The notes under the pieces are model-generated. The model did not search any database. It worked only from the letters and a program-made list of their open reading frames with translations, and was not told where the DNA came from. The position numbers were made by a program, and so were the translations under genes. From NCBI RefSeq assembly GCF_000374845.1, contig NZ_KB895412.1, positions 186,001 to 250,000 on the forward strand: 64,000 nucleotides of DNA. Reading direction: 5' to 3'. Of the stretch, positions 1 through 7,698 are shown one piece after another; position 1 is the first letter of the stretch, and each line of letters begins with the position of its first letter. Origin of the DNA: Paenibacillus terrigena DSM 21567. GTDB taxonomy: Bacteria; Bacillota; Bacilli; Paenibacillales; Paenibacillaceae.

Positions 1-1
1 C

Positions 2-1159
2 CAGTATTTCCTGCATTTATTCAGCAGACGCCAGCCGGACCTGAATTGGGAGAACCCGAAGGTTCGTCAAGAAGTCTACGATATGATGAATTTCTGGCTG
101 GATAAAGGGGTCGGCGGTTTCCGGATGGATGTCATTGATTTGGTCGGCAAGATCCCGGATCAAGAAATTACAGGCAACGGACCGAAGCTGCATGAGTATT
201 TACAAGAAATGAACCGCAAAACATTTGGATCTCACGATGTCCTTACGGTAGGTGAAACCTGGGGAGCTACGCCGGAAATTGCGAAGCTATACTCCGATCC
301 TGCACGCAACGAGCTGTCGATGGTATTCCAATTCGAGCATGTCATGCTCGATCAGCAAGAAGGCAAAGATAAATGGGATTTGAAACCTCTAAATATCGCG
401 GAATTAAAAAGCGTGCTGGCGAAATGGCAGACATCGCTTGGCAACCAAGGCTGGAACAGCTTGTTCTGGAACAATCATGACCTGCCGCGCATCGTGTCTA
501 GATGGGGAAATGATAAGGAATTCCATGATCAGAGCGCGAAGATGTTCGCTGTCCTCCTGCACATGATGAAGGGTACGCCTTACATTTATCAGGGTGAAGA
601 GATTGGCATGACGAACTGCCCGGTCTCGAGCATTGATGAGGTTGAAGACATCGAGGCCGTGAATATGTACCATGACCGCTTAGCTAAAGGGTACGCCGTC
701 GAAGATATTATGACTTCGATCAACGCTAAGGGACGTGATAATGCCCGCACACCGATGCAATGGGATGACAGCAACAACGGTGGCTTCACGACCGGCAAGC
801 CTTGGCTTCATGTCAATGCGAACTATACGAGCATTAACGTGAAGCAGAACCTCGATAACCCGGATTCAATCTTTTACACCTATCAACGATTAATCAAGTT
901 GCGCCAAGAGAATCCGATTGTCGTCTGGGGCGATTTTGAATTGATAGAGCATACGGCTGAGGAAGTATTCGCCTATTACCGCATATATGAAGGAGAGAAA
1001 TGGCTTGTCGCTGCGAACATGACGGCGAAGGAGAATGTTTTCGCAGCAGATGATCGAGTTATGGAGATCATTATGAGCAATTACAATCGGACCGAGATCG
1101 ATGTTGCGAACTTGACCATGAAACCATACGAAGCCTTTGCAGTCAAAGTACAAGGATAA
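2..1159 (+). CDS. dexB: Glucan 1,6-alpha-glucosidase (GH13), 5' truncated
   Basis: Intracellular GH13 glycosidase that would cleave alpha-1,6 links in isomalto-oligosaccharides. The frame is open from base 2, so the N-terminal third lies outside the window. Visible GH13 landmarks are the nucleophile Asp in GFRMDVID, the acid/base Glu in TVGETWG, and the transition-state Asp in NNHDLPR. The segment GETWGATPEIAKLYSDP and the following FQFEH resemble Streptococcus DexB more than MalL or TreA. A C-terminal beta-sandwich ends at the stop, which is followed at once by a hairpin terminator. MalL-type oligo-1,6-glucosidase is the alternative; substrate preference is inferred from motif resemblance only. 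Confidence 0.85.
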   Translation, partial: QYFLHLFSRRQPDLNWENPKVRQEVYDMMNFWLDKGVGGFRMDVIDLVGKIPDQEITGNGPKLHEYLQEMNRKTFGSHDVLTVGETWGATPEIAKLYSDPARNELSMVFQFEHVMLDQQEGKDKWDLKPLNIAELKSVLAKWQTSLGNQGWNSLFWNNHDLPRIVSRWGNDKEFHDQSAKMFAVLLHMMKGTPYIYQGEEIGMTNCPVSSIDEVEDIEAVNMYHDRLAKGYAVEDIMTSINAKGRDNARTPMQWDDSNNGGFTTGKPWLHVNANYTSINVKQNLDNPDSIFYTYQRLIKLRQENPIVVWGDFELIEHTAEEVFAYYRIYEGEKWLVAANMTAKENVFAADDRVMEIIMSNYNRTEIDVANLTMKPYEAFAVKVQG

Positions 1160-1164
1160 AGCAG

Positions 1165-1199
1165 AAGAAGCCCACATGCCATTTGTGTGGGCTTTTTGC
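1165..1199 (+). terminator. Terminator of the GH13 gene
   Basis: Inverted repeat AAGCCCACA / TGTGTGGGCTT with a short loop followed by a T-run, starting a few bases after the GH13 stop codon. Confidence 0.85.
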
Positions 1200-1254
1200 T
1201 TGTGGGATAATAGGGGGGAGTGAGCCCGAAATATGGGAAGTGGAGGGCGAGGAA

Positions 1255-2157
1255 ATGAAGGATATTGACGTGAATCTGGTAACACGTCTGATCGAGGAAC
1301 AATTTCCCGAATGGTCTGCATTCGGGATTAGACCCGTTCAGGTGAGCGGAAATGACAATAGAACATTTCATCTAGGAGAGCGGATGAGCGTAAGATTGCC
1401 AAGTGCTGCTGGTTATGTACCTCAAGTGGAGAAAGAACAACGATGGCTTCCGATCTTAAGCAAGCAGTTATCTCTGCCGATTTCACAGCCGATTGCCATG
1501 GGACGTCCTAACGATGAATATCCTTGGCCATGGTCCGTGAATCAATGGTTGGATGGCGAGGCATTGTCTCAGAGCATTCTGGAAGATGAAGATCGGGGTC
1601 AATTGGCTCGGGACTTGGGGGCATTCCTTCGCGAACTGCAGTCGATCGACGCTTCAGAAGGTCCTCTGGCTGGACCCCATAATTTCTATCGGGGCGGGTC
1701 CCTATCGGTCTATGACGAAGAGTCACGCACGGCGATCTCGAGCAATCAGGAGGTATTCGATGCTGAGCTATTGATGGTGATATGGCATCAGGCGTTGGCA
1801 TCGGAGTGGACGTGGGAACCGGTCTGGGTTCATGGCGATGTCGCTCCTGGAAATCTGTTAGTCCAGTCAGGGAAGCTCTGTGCGGTCATAGATTTTGGCA
1901 TCCTGGGCGTGGGCGATCCGGCTTGCGATGCCGCGATGGCATGGACCTTCTTCGATGAAGGGAGCCGGGAGACCTTCAAGCAGGCCTTGCAGATGGACGA
2001 AGAGACATGGGATCGTGCTAGAGGATGGGCGCTGTGGAAAGCGCTAATTACGTACGACGGGAATAAAGATACGGATAAAGTGCGCGCGGAAGAAGCCTAT
2101 CACGTGATTCGTTCCGTCATGGACGAATACGCGTCGGCGAAAGCGAACCGCGCCTGA
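1255..2157 (+). CDS. Aminoglycoside phosphotransferase-family (APH) kinase
   Basis: Predicted small-molecule kinase of about 300 residues with the APH/choline-kinase fold. The catalytic loop reads HGDVAPGNLLV (HxDxxxxN) and the metal-binding DFG is in VIDFGILGVGDPA. The N-lobe contains NDNRTFHLGE and a hydrophobic hinge NQWLDGE. I start at 1255 because the ATG has GGAGGGCGAGG just upstream; an earlier in-frame ATG at 1183 lies inside the preceding terminator. The family includes aminoglycoside, macrolide and homoserine kinases, so a resistance role cannot be asserted. It stands alone between two terminators. Confidence 0.85.
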   Translation: MKDIDVNLVTRLIEEQFPEWSAFGIRPVQVSGNDNRTFHLGERMSVRLPSAAGYVPQVEKEQRWLPILSKQLSLPISQPIAMGRPNDEYPWPWSVNQWLDGEALSQSILEDEDRGQLARDLGAFLRELQSIDASEGPLAGPHNFYRGGSLSVYDEESRTAISSNQEVFDAELLMVIWHQALASEWTWEPVWVHGDVAPGNLLVQSGKLCAVIDFGILGVGDPACDAAMAWTFFDEGSRETFKQALQMDEETWDRARGWALWKALITYDGNKDTDKVRAEEAYHVIRSVMDEYASAKANRA

Positions 2158-2218
2158 AGGTGATCGTCGAAAGAGGGCTTCTATCTATCCACGGTAAAAG
2201 AATAAAGAAAACGTGTTG

Positions 2219-2272
2219 AACACAAAAACAACCATGGCCTGTATTGAACTCGGCCATGGTTGTTTTTGTGTT
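2219..2272. terminator. Long bidirectional terminator
   Basis: Perfect 21-bp arms (2219-2239 and 2252-2272) with a 12-nt loop; A-rich outer left arm and T-rich outer right arm give U-tracts on both strands. It sits between the converging kinase and peptidase genes, and the right arm includes the peptidase stop codon. Confidence 0.85.
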
Positions 2273-3260
2273 ATTTCGGCTCGGGCTTTACGTATCCATT
2301 GTAAGCCATCCGTACGCCCCGTACGATTGCCTTCTCCAACACGATCGCTGCGGCGGTACCGACTGCGGAGACGGCGAAATCGCCAGTCAATCCGCTCGTG
2401 TCGGACCCCGTAGCCATACAGAAGACTGTGTCGCCATCGCTCTGAATATGCACGGGTGAGATGGCTCGTGCCATGCCGTCGTGGGCAAGGGTCGCGACCC
2501 GTTCGGCTTCCGCCTTCGTCAGACGCGCCGTTGTGGCGATGACGGCAATCGTGGTGCCTCTTACCTGTGCGTTCGGCGGAATGTCGCCTTCCAAGATGGC
2601 TCGCGTCTGATTGACGAACGTATTGTCCGGCCGCAGCGCACCGGCAATAATGTGTCCGCTGTCCCAGACGTCGCCGAGCGCATTCACCACCGCGATTGCC
2701 GCTACAGTCGGCCCGCCTGGGATCGTCCACGATGCCGTTCCTATGCCGCCTTTCATCGGCCGGCCATATATTTTTCCGACCGTGGCACCTGCCCCTGCGC
2801 CTACGCTTCCTTCAGCCACCGGGCCTGTGTTCGCTGCGACACAGGCGGCGTACCCCATATGCGCATCGGGTCTTCGAGCGCCTTTGGAGAACACGATGTC
2901 GAAGATCACAGCGGCAGGTACCGTTGGCAGCGGCCCAGCCTCCGTCATATAGCCGATACCTTGCTCGGCCAGCCAGTGCATGATCCCATCGGACGCAGCC
3001 AGTCCGAAATAGCTGCCGCCCGTCAAGAGGATGGCTTCCACCACATCCGTCGTCGTGCCTGGGCGGATGGCGTCGGTCAACTGCGTCCCCGGTGCGCCGC
3101 CTCGAATATCTACCCCTGGAACGGCACCTTTCGGGCACAGGATGACAGTGCATCCCGTACGGCCGCTCTCATCCTCTGCATGACCGACCAAGATCCCCGG
3201 CACGTCTGTCAATCCACCCGTGAATTTTAATTCTTCGTTCTTCTGCGCTTCCTTCCTCAT
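2271..3260 (-). CDS. P1-family peptidase (DmpA / NylC-like, S58)
   Basis: Ntn-hydrolase-fold aminopeptidase family (PF03576), 329 residues, as in DmpA D-aminopeptidase and 6-aminohexanoate oligomer hydrolase. Visible family blocks are the N-terminal TDVPGILVGHAED, the Gly-rich LTGGSYFGLAASDG, GSVGAGAGATVGK, and NALGDVWD. Members self-cleave before a Ser/Thr nucleophile; here the likely site is the Gly-Thr-Thr in RGTTIAVIATTARLTKAEA. No signal peptide. An SD (GAGGTGAGG) precedes the ATG. Substrate unknown; amino-terminal peptide or amide hydrolysis is the family inference. Confidence 0.88.
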   Translation of the reverse strand: MRKEAQKNEELKFTGGLTDVPGILVGHAEDESGRTGCTVILCPKGAVPGVDIRGGAPGTQLTDAIRPGTTTDVVEAILLTGGSYFGLAASDGIMHWLAEQGIGYMTEAGPLPTVPAAVIFDIVFSKGARRPDAHMGYAACVAANTGPVAEGSVGAGAGATVGKIYGRPMKGGIGTASWTIPGGPTVAAIAVVNALGDVWDSGHIIAGALRPDNTFVNQTRAILEGDIPPNAQVRGTTIAVIATTARLTKAEAERVATLAHDGMARAISPVHIQSDGDTVFCMATGSDTSGLTGDFAVSAVGTAAAIVLEKAIVRGVRMAYNGYVKPEPK

Positions 3261-3289
3261 GTCCTCACCTCTTGATATGAACGTATGAG

Positions 3290-3688
3290 ATGGGAGCTGA
3301 ATGCTTGCTAGTACGGAGAAAAAATATTGTTTTGATCGGTGACTACCCTGGCTTTCCGTTAATCCGTGAGGGGTATATTGACCCTTATATTTTTATTGGT
3401 AACATTTTCTATGATGCGTTTGATATCACGAAAATCACGTACTACAATGATGAACTCCCTCTATATAACCCAACGGAGTATAACACCGTAGCCATTGTTC
3501 TGAAAAGAAACGGGCAGGTGGTGGATGTGCTGGGAGATCCGAACTCCACAACGCAATTTATGCCGAACGGCGGGACGCTTGTGCGCAAGTCAGGAATCTA
3601 TACCGGTTCCGCTGCATTTTCGTTAGCTGGAGAATGGAACGCTTTTTCTAAGGGTACTTATGAATATCTCGGAACGCATAAGAAGTGA
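3290..3688 (+). pseudogene. Degenerate lamin-tail-domain-like fragment
   Basis: 132-codon frame. The C-terminal part (YNPTEYNTVAIVLKRNG ... LVRKSG ... EWNAFSKGTYEYLGTH) resembles the second half of a bacterial lamin-tail domain: the domain's ELYNP opening appears fused to its late AVVLKKNGxVVD ... TLVRKSxI ... EWdxYxxDTfxyLGsH portion, with the middle missing. The first 50 residues match nothing I recognise and no good SD precedes the first ATG. No signal peptide, unlike secreted lamin-tail proteins. I read it as a remnant with an internal deletion; a short expressed protein is possible. Confidence 0.45.
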
Positions 3689-3699
3689 ACGATTTCAAC

Positions 3700-3757
3700 A
3701 ACTCTTGAATCGGTTGCAGGGCTGCTTTGCTCTCTCCGGTTTAAGAGTTTTTCTTTT
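3700..3757 (+). terminator. Hairpin terminator after the lamin-tail-like fragment
   Basis: Imperfect 14-bp arms (AACTCTTGAATCGG / CCGGTTTAAGAGTT) with a 22-nt loop, then TTTTCTTTT. Confidence 0.7.
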
Positions 3758-3847
3758 CCCTCTTGGTTATTAACGGAAGCAATAATTAGGCGTCGATATC
3801 GTCTTCTCTGGGCATGCTACTGAAAACAGGACTAGGAGGGGTTCCAA

Positions 3848-4129
3848 ATGTCTCGAAGAAGGAAATATGCAGTGCCCGGCGTTGAGCGCGGGATGCAGCA
3901 ATTTAAGGCTGAAGTGATGAGGCGCGAGGGGTATAACGTGAATCCAGATCGTCCAGATGATGTGAAATACGAAGTCGCCAAAGAACTCGGTGTGCCCCTT
4001 GAGCCGGGGGACAATGGGGATTTGAGCACCGGATCTGCAGGCAAGGTAGGCGGTAGAATCGGCGGATCCATGGTTCGAGAAATGATCCGACTCGCGCAGC
4101 AGGAGTTAGTGGATCGGAAAAAGGAGTAG
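3848..4129 (+). CDS. Alpha/beta-type small acid-soluble spore protein
   Basis: DNA-binding protein that coats and protects the spore chromosome and is degraded by the GPR protease at germination. The 93-residue product has the family core KYEVAKELGV and the DNA-contact block NGDLSTGSAGKVGGRIGGSM followed by VREMI. A strong SD (AGGAGGGG) precedes the ATG. A CATGCTA sequence near 3813 resembles a sigma-G -10 box, but no convincing -35 goes with it. Longer than typical SASPs because of a basic N-terminus (MSRRRKYAVPGVERG). Monocistronic, with a terminator downstream. Confidence 0.93.
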   Translation: MSRRRKYAVPGVERGMQQFKAEVMRREGYNVNPDRPDDVKYEVAKELGVPLEPGDNGDLSTGSAGKVGGRIGGSMVREMIRLAQQELVDRKKE

Positions 4130-4156
4130 CGATCTTGCGCATAAATGTAAAAGTCG

Positions 4157-4190
4157 GGCTTTCCCGATTTTCGGGAAAGCCTCTTCTATT
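4157..4190 (+). terminator. SASP terminator
   Basis: Perfect 11-bp arms GGCTTTCCCGA / TCGGGAAAGCC with a 3-nt loop, then TCTTCTATTT. Confidence 0.8.
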
Positions 4191-4231
4191 TGCAATCCAT
4201 TACTGCGGGTTCATTCGAATATGGCCTTGGG

Positions 4232-4792
4232 CTAGTATTCGTTCAATTCATCGTCTATTGATGTCGTCCCTATGCATAGTTCTGCAAAAGAATCAGCGAC
4301 CTTCTTGCTGTCCTCATAGCCCAAATTACCGGAGTGGGCCGCAAGAATCGGGTATTCCCCATCTCTCATGTCAGCTCGCATATCAAAAACATAATGATTG
4401 CCGCATCCGTCCATGCCAAAAGAAACCGCTCCCTGCATATACTCCGGCAACTCATAGGCTAGATTCATCTCTCTGAATTCAGCCGCGCCGAAAAATTGAA
4501 AGTATCTGTCCCCGTTGCCGAACTCTCCACCGTTGGAATACCTGAGGAATTGGAGATAGCTATCGGGTAGCTTCATTTGCGGGATCGTCCACCGAGAGGG
4601 ATCGAAGGGCGTATATTGACGATGGAGTGGATCGGTCACGGGAAAAGGATTCCGCTGCCGCTCCACGATTTCCGCGATCTCTTGTCCGGCCATCTGCATA
4701 TTCCAGGTGCTCAGGAAGTGCTGCAGTTCGTTTTCGGGCAAGCCTTCCTCTTTCATATATTCTTTTTCGAATACCGTATTCCAGTTCATCAT
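4232..4792 (-). CDS. SMI1/KNR4 (SUKH) family protein
   Basis: SUKH-superfamily protein, often an immunity protein for polymorphic toxins. The core is visible as LPDSYLQFLRYSNGGEFG, then the YFQFFGAAEF strand-turn, and GMDGCGNHYVFDMR. I start at 4792 because GGGAGGC lies just upstream of the tandem ATG; a longer in-frame start at 4855 lacks an SD. Product 186 residues, cytoplasmic. No toxin, WXG100 or RHS gene is adjacent, so it is either an orphan immunity gene or a housekeeping SUKH protein. Confidence 0.82.
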   Translation of the reverse strand: MMNWNTVFEKEYMKEEGLPENELQHFLSTWNMQMAGQEIAEIVERQRNPFPVTDPLHRQYTPFDPSRWTIPQMKLPDSYLQFLRYSNGGEFGNGDRYFQFFGAAEFREMNLAYELPEYMQGAVSFGMDGCGNHYVFDMRADMRDGEYPILAAHSGNLGYEDSKKVADSFAELCIGTTSIDDELNEY

Positions 4793-4871
4793 TAGAGCCT
4801 CCCAACACAAGCGTGATATAGCCCCACTATACCGTTCGTCTCGTAAGCTGTCCATGTGTGGCGGGTCCCAT

Positions 4872-5882
4872 TTACATTTGGGCAGCGCTTTGTACAGGAT
4901 CTACATCTGGACTCATCATTTTCCGGGCAGGTTCCGCCGCTCTCCGCCCCATCAGATTCGTTCCAATTACACCAACGATAATCATCACCGAACCGATAAG
5001 ATGATACCAAGTGACTTCTTCACCGAGGACCCAGGCACCGGCGGCGATGGACACGATGGTCGAGAGATTCGTAAATACGCTCATTTTCGATGCTTGGATG
5101 CGGGACAGAATATAACTTCCCATCAACGCGGTGGCGAGCTGGACCACACCAAGATAGGCGATCAACAAGAGAAAAGAAATGTCTGCGAGTGGTGCGAATA
5201 GGCTGCTCAGCGTTTCATTTGCCGCATGGGTGGTGAATGAATGAACGAGAGTCGCGACCAAGCCGGTTCCTATCATGAAATAACTAATTTCTGTCACGCT
5301 AAAATGTCGGGAAATGGAACGAGCGAGCACACTGTACCCAGCAAGAACGACGCATGCAAGCAGCAGTAGGAGAATCCCTGTCATTTTGGAGAAATCGATA
5401 CCGCTTCCCTTCATGATGAAGATAAATAGAACGCCTGATACGGATAGCAGTGTGGACAGTTTTTGCAAGAAAGACGTTGCTTCTTTCAAAAAAACCGAAG
5501 CGAGGATCATGGTGACGACGGGGGTAAACGAGCTTATGATGCCTCCCTCTGCGGAGGTAGCGTGCTGCAGTCCAAATGTTTGTAACATGAAGAATCCGAG
5601 TGGATACATCGTCGCCAGCAGCAGCAGTTTATAGAGCGGCTTGCCACGGTAGTTCAGCTTGACGAAGCCGAACGCTACTGGGATGGACAGCATCACAAAC
5701 GCTGCGGCAAAACGGAACGTCAGGGTATCGAGCGGGTTCGCATAGTCTAACGTCATTTTGACAAACAAATAGGATGCGCCAATTACAACAGCGTTAATCA
5801 CAGCCAACAGATAAGCCAGCCGTACCCCTTTCAAGCGGATAGATGCAGCTGGATGATATTTCATATTTTTTTCTATCGTCAT
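4872..5882 (-). CDS. EamA/DMT-family exporter
   Basis: Inner-membrane drug/metabolite transporter, 336 residues, with ten hydrophobic segments in two EamA repeats (about 20-155 and 170-305). The first repeat carries AVVIGASYLFVKMTL and the second ends in VMIIVGVIGTNLM. SD GGAGG sits 9 nt before the ATG. A TetR gene follows upstream on the same strand, and both promoters carry the same inverted repeat, so the exporter is probably repressed by that TetR and induced by its ligand. Substrate unknown. Confidence 0.88.
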   Translation of the reverse strand: MTIEKNMKYHPAASIRLKGVRLAYLLAVINAVVIGASYLFVKMTLDYANPLDTLTFRFAAAFVMLSIPVAFGFVKLNYRGKPLYKLLLLATMYPLGFFMLQTFGLQHATSAEGGIISSFTPVVTMILASVFLKEATSFLQKLSTLLSVSGVLFIFIMKGSGIDFSKMTGILLLLLACVVLAGYSVLARSISRHFSVTEISYFMIGTGLVATLVHSFTTHAANETLSSLFAPLADISFLLLIAYLGVVQLATALMGSYILSRIQASKMSVFTNLSTIVSIAAGAWVLGEEVTWYHLIGSVMIIVGVIGTNLMGRRAAEPARKMMSPDVDPVQSAAQM

Positions 5883-5912
5883 CTCAATGAACCTCCAATT
5901 TGGTTGTTTGTC

Positions 5913-5930
5913 CGTCAGTACTTACTGACA
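5913..5930. promoter_or_regulatory. Probable TetR operator upstream of EamA gene
   Basis: CGTCAGTACTTACTGACA: inverted repeat GTCAGT / ACTGAC about 30 bp upstream of the EamA start. The same arms occur at 6568-6585 before the tetR gene, which makes a shared repressor site likely. Confidence 0.75.
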
Positions 5931-5939
5931 CTCTGTTTG

Positions 5940-5969
5940 TAAAAAAAGCTAGGGGGTTAAAGCCCTAGC
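5940..5969 (-). terminator. tetR terminator
   Basis: On the minus strand GCTAGGG / CCCTAGC followed by seven T; the stem begins inside the last codons of the TetR gene and the stop codon lies in the loop. Confidence 0.8.
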
Positions 5970-6536
5970 GAATATCTTCACACTCTCATGCATGAAAGGT
6001 TCAAGCGCGATATCAGGGTAGTTCTTCCCTGCTTCCAGATTGTTAACGAACGCTCCGAACTGCGACATCATGAAGGTAAAGGCCTGCATCTTCGGATCCG
6101 TGCGAATCATCTTGCCCTTCTCACCCATCGCGATGAAGTAATTCGTCAGAATCTCCAGTAATTGCAGCGGATGCTGTTGTGTCCGTTCCTTGAATCCGGG
6201 TAATTGAACCTCATCTCTGGTACTGATCTGGATCAACTTCCGGTTGCGGTTCATGATCTCATGGTACGTCCTGGAGACCGTAAGCAGGTCCTCTTCTAGC
6301 TCCCACACCAGCTTCTCTTTGAAAAGCTTGCGCATCTCTTCGGCATAGTGATATCGGTCGAAGGCGGATTCGAGGAGCTTCTGCTTGCTTCCGAAGTGTC
6401 GGAACAGCGTCTTCTCGCTTAGCCCGGCAGCTGTGGCAATCTCCTGCGTGGTTACACCATTGTAGCCTCTCTCCGAGATCAGGTTAATCGCAGCCAACAA
6501 CAGTCTGTCGCTGCTTCCCAAATTGTTGTTCTCCAT
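5949..6536 (-). CDS. TetR/AcrR-family transcriptional repressor
   Basis: One-component repressor of 195 residues. The N-terminal HTH reads GVTTQEIATAAGLSEKTLFRHF, followed by the KxxL helix (GSKQKLLESAF); the C-terminal half is the helical ligand pocket. I use the ATG at 6536 (MENNNLG, with AGAGAGG upstream) rather than a TTG at 6563. The operator TGTCAGT-N4-ACTGACA lies upstream of its own gene and upstream of the EamA exporter, implying autoregulation plus control of efflux. Confidence 0.9.
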   Translation of the reverse strand: MENNNLGSSDRLLLAAINLISERGYNGVTTQEIATAAGLSEKTLFRHFGSKQKLLESAFDRYHYAEEMRKLFKEKLVWELEEDLLTVSRTYHEIMNRNRKLIQISTRDEVQLPGFKERTQQHPLQLLEILTNYFIAMGEKGKMIRTDPKMQAFTFMMSQFGAFVNNLEAGKNYPDIALEPFMHESVKIFARALTP

Positions 6537-6567
6537 ATGCCAGAATCCTCTCTCTACACACAATGTC

Positions 6568-6585
6568 TGTCAGTGATTACTGACA
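6568..6585. promoter_or_regulatory. Probable TetR auto-operator
   Basis: TGTCAGTGATTACTGACA, a 7-bp inverted repeat with a 4-bp centre, about 30 bp upstream of the tetR ATG; near copy of the site at 5913-5930. Confidence 0.78.
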
Positions 6586-6752
6586 TCATAATATTCGCAT
6601 TCCATCCACCTGTCAAGGGCTACTTAACCAATTTCTTGATATAGATGGTCTACATCATTTAACAGGTCAGGTATCCAAGCGTCTGATCCCGGAATGATAT
6701 CGATGCCGTCATATACACTTGATATTTTTCAAGACTCATTTTTTATACAAAA

Positions 6753-6790
6753 AAACGCCAATCCTCCATGCGGGGATTGGCGTTTCGTGT
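6753..6790 (-). terminator. ytbE terminator
   Basis: 12-bp arms AAACGCCAATCC / GGATTGGCGTTT with an 8-9 nt loop; the minus strand continues into a T-run, ending the ytbE-like transcript. Confidence 0.85.
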
Positions 6791-6791
6791 A

Positions 6792-7634
6792 TTAAAAATC
6801 AAAATTATCCGGATCCGGGCCAACGCGCAGATCCTGATTCAATCCATCAATTTGCGACATATCGTCCGTGCTCAACTCAAAGTCGAACAGCTCAGCATTT
6901 TCAATAATGCGCTGCTCTTTAACGGATTTCGGAATGGTGATGACGCCATGCTGCAAGTCCCAACGTAGAATGATTTGCGCGACGGATTTACCGTACTTGG
7001 CCGCTATCGCAACCAATGTCGGGTTATCCAGCAGTTCGCCTTGCATTAAGGGAGACCAAGCTTCGAGCTGGATGCCCTGCTCCTTCGTGTAGCGAAGTAA
7101 TTCCTTCTGTGTCAATCGAGGGTGGAACTCCACTTGGTTCACCATTGGTTTGATTTGACCCTTCGAGATCAAATCCTCCAAATGATGAATTTGGAAGTTG
7201 CTCACGCCAATGGCTTTGACGCGGCCTTCATGGTACAAGGTCTCCAGCGCTCTCCATGCTTCGTTATATTTCCCCTGCACCGGCCAATGGATGAGGTAGA
7301 GATCGAGATAGTCGAGGCCTAATTTCTCTAAGCTGGCTTCATAGGCAGCCAATGTGGACTCATATCCTAAGTCGGCGTTCCACACCTTGGATGTAATGAA
7401 TAGATCTTCCCGTGCAAGTTGGTTCTCCTGCAGTGCTTCTCGAATGGCCTGTCCTACACTGCGTTCATTCCCGTAAATGGCAGCGGTGTCGATGCTACGG
7501 TAGCCATGGGCAATAGCCGATTTGACGGCTTGCACCAACGTGTCACCTTCTTCAACCTTGAATACCCCGAGTCCGAGTCCGGGCATGTTCACGCCATTGT
7601 GTAAAGTCATTGTATCTTGCATGTGTTTCATCAT
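6792..7634 (-). CDS. ytbE: Aldo/keto reductase, YtbE-like
   Basis: NADPH-dependent aldo/keto reductase, 280 residues, TIM barrel. The catalytic tetrad is visible as Asp and Tyr in SIDTAAIYGNE, Lys in TSKVWN and His in IHWP. The NADP-binding C-terminal block IPKSVKEQRI is present, and the ending GPDPDNFDF matches B. subtilis YtbE as I remember it. SD GGAGG precedes two tandem ATGs. Together with the MFS gene upstream and the divergent HxlR regulator it reproduces the ytbE-ytbD / ytcD arrangement; a role in carbonyl detoxification is inferred. Confidence 0.92.
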   Translation of the reverse strand: MMKHMQDTMTLHNGVNMPGLGLGVFKVEEGDTLVQAVKSAIAHGYRSIDTAAIYGNERSVGQAIREALQENQLAREDLFITSKVWNADLGYESTLAAYEASLEKLGLDYLDLYLIHWPVQGKYNEAWRALETLYHEGRVKAIGVSNFQIHHLEDLISKGQIKPMVNQVEFHPRLTQKELLRYTKEQGIQLEAWSPLMQGELLDNPTLVAIAAKYGKSVAQIILRWDLQHGVITIPKSVKEQRIIENAELFDFELSTDDMSQIDGLNQDLRVGPDPDNFDF

Positions 7635-7698
7635 CTGATGTCATCCTCCTAAGATGTTGTTTGTTATCGTTAAATTTCAGCTATCGACCCCTGGCCGA

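Noticed and set aside
1183-1254. N-terminal extension of the APH-family kinase
   Set aside because: It begins inside the GH13 terminator hairpin and lacks an SD; ATG 1255 has one.
2185-2730. 181-codon frame on the minus strand overlapping the P1 peptidase
   Set aside because: Arg/Gly/His-rich shadow in another frame of the peptidase gene; no SD and no domain.
2481-3230. 249-codon frame on the plus strand opposite the P1 peptidase
   Set aside because: Antisense shadow of a clear family member; composition is low-quality (many Arg, Cys, His) and there is no SD.
4707-5201. 164-codon plus-strand frame
   Set aside because: Antisense to the SUKH and EamA genes; no recognisable domain or SD.
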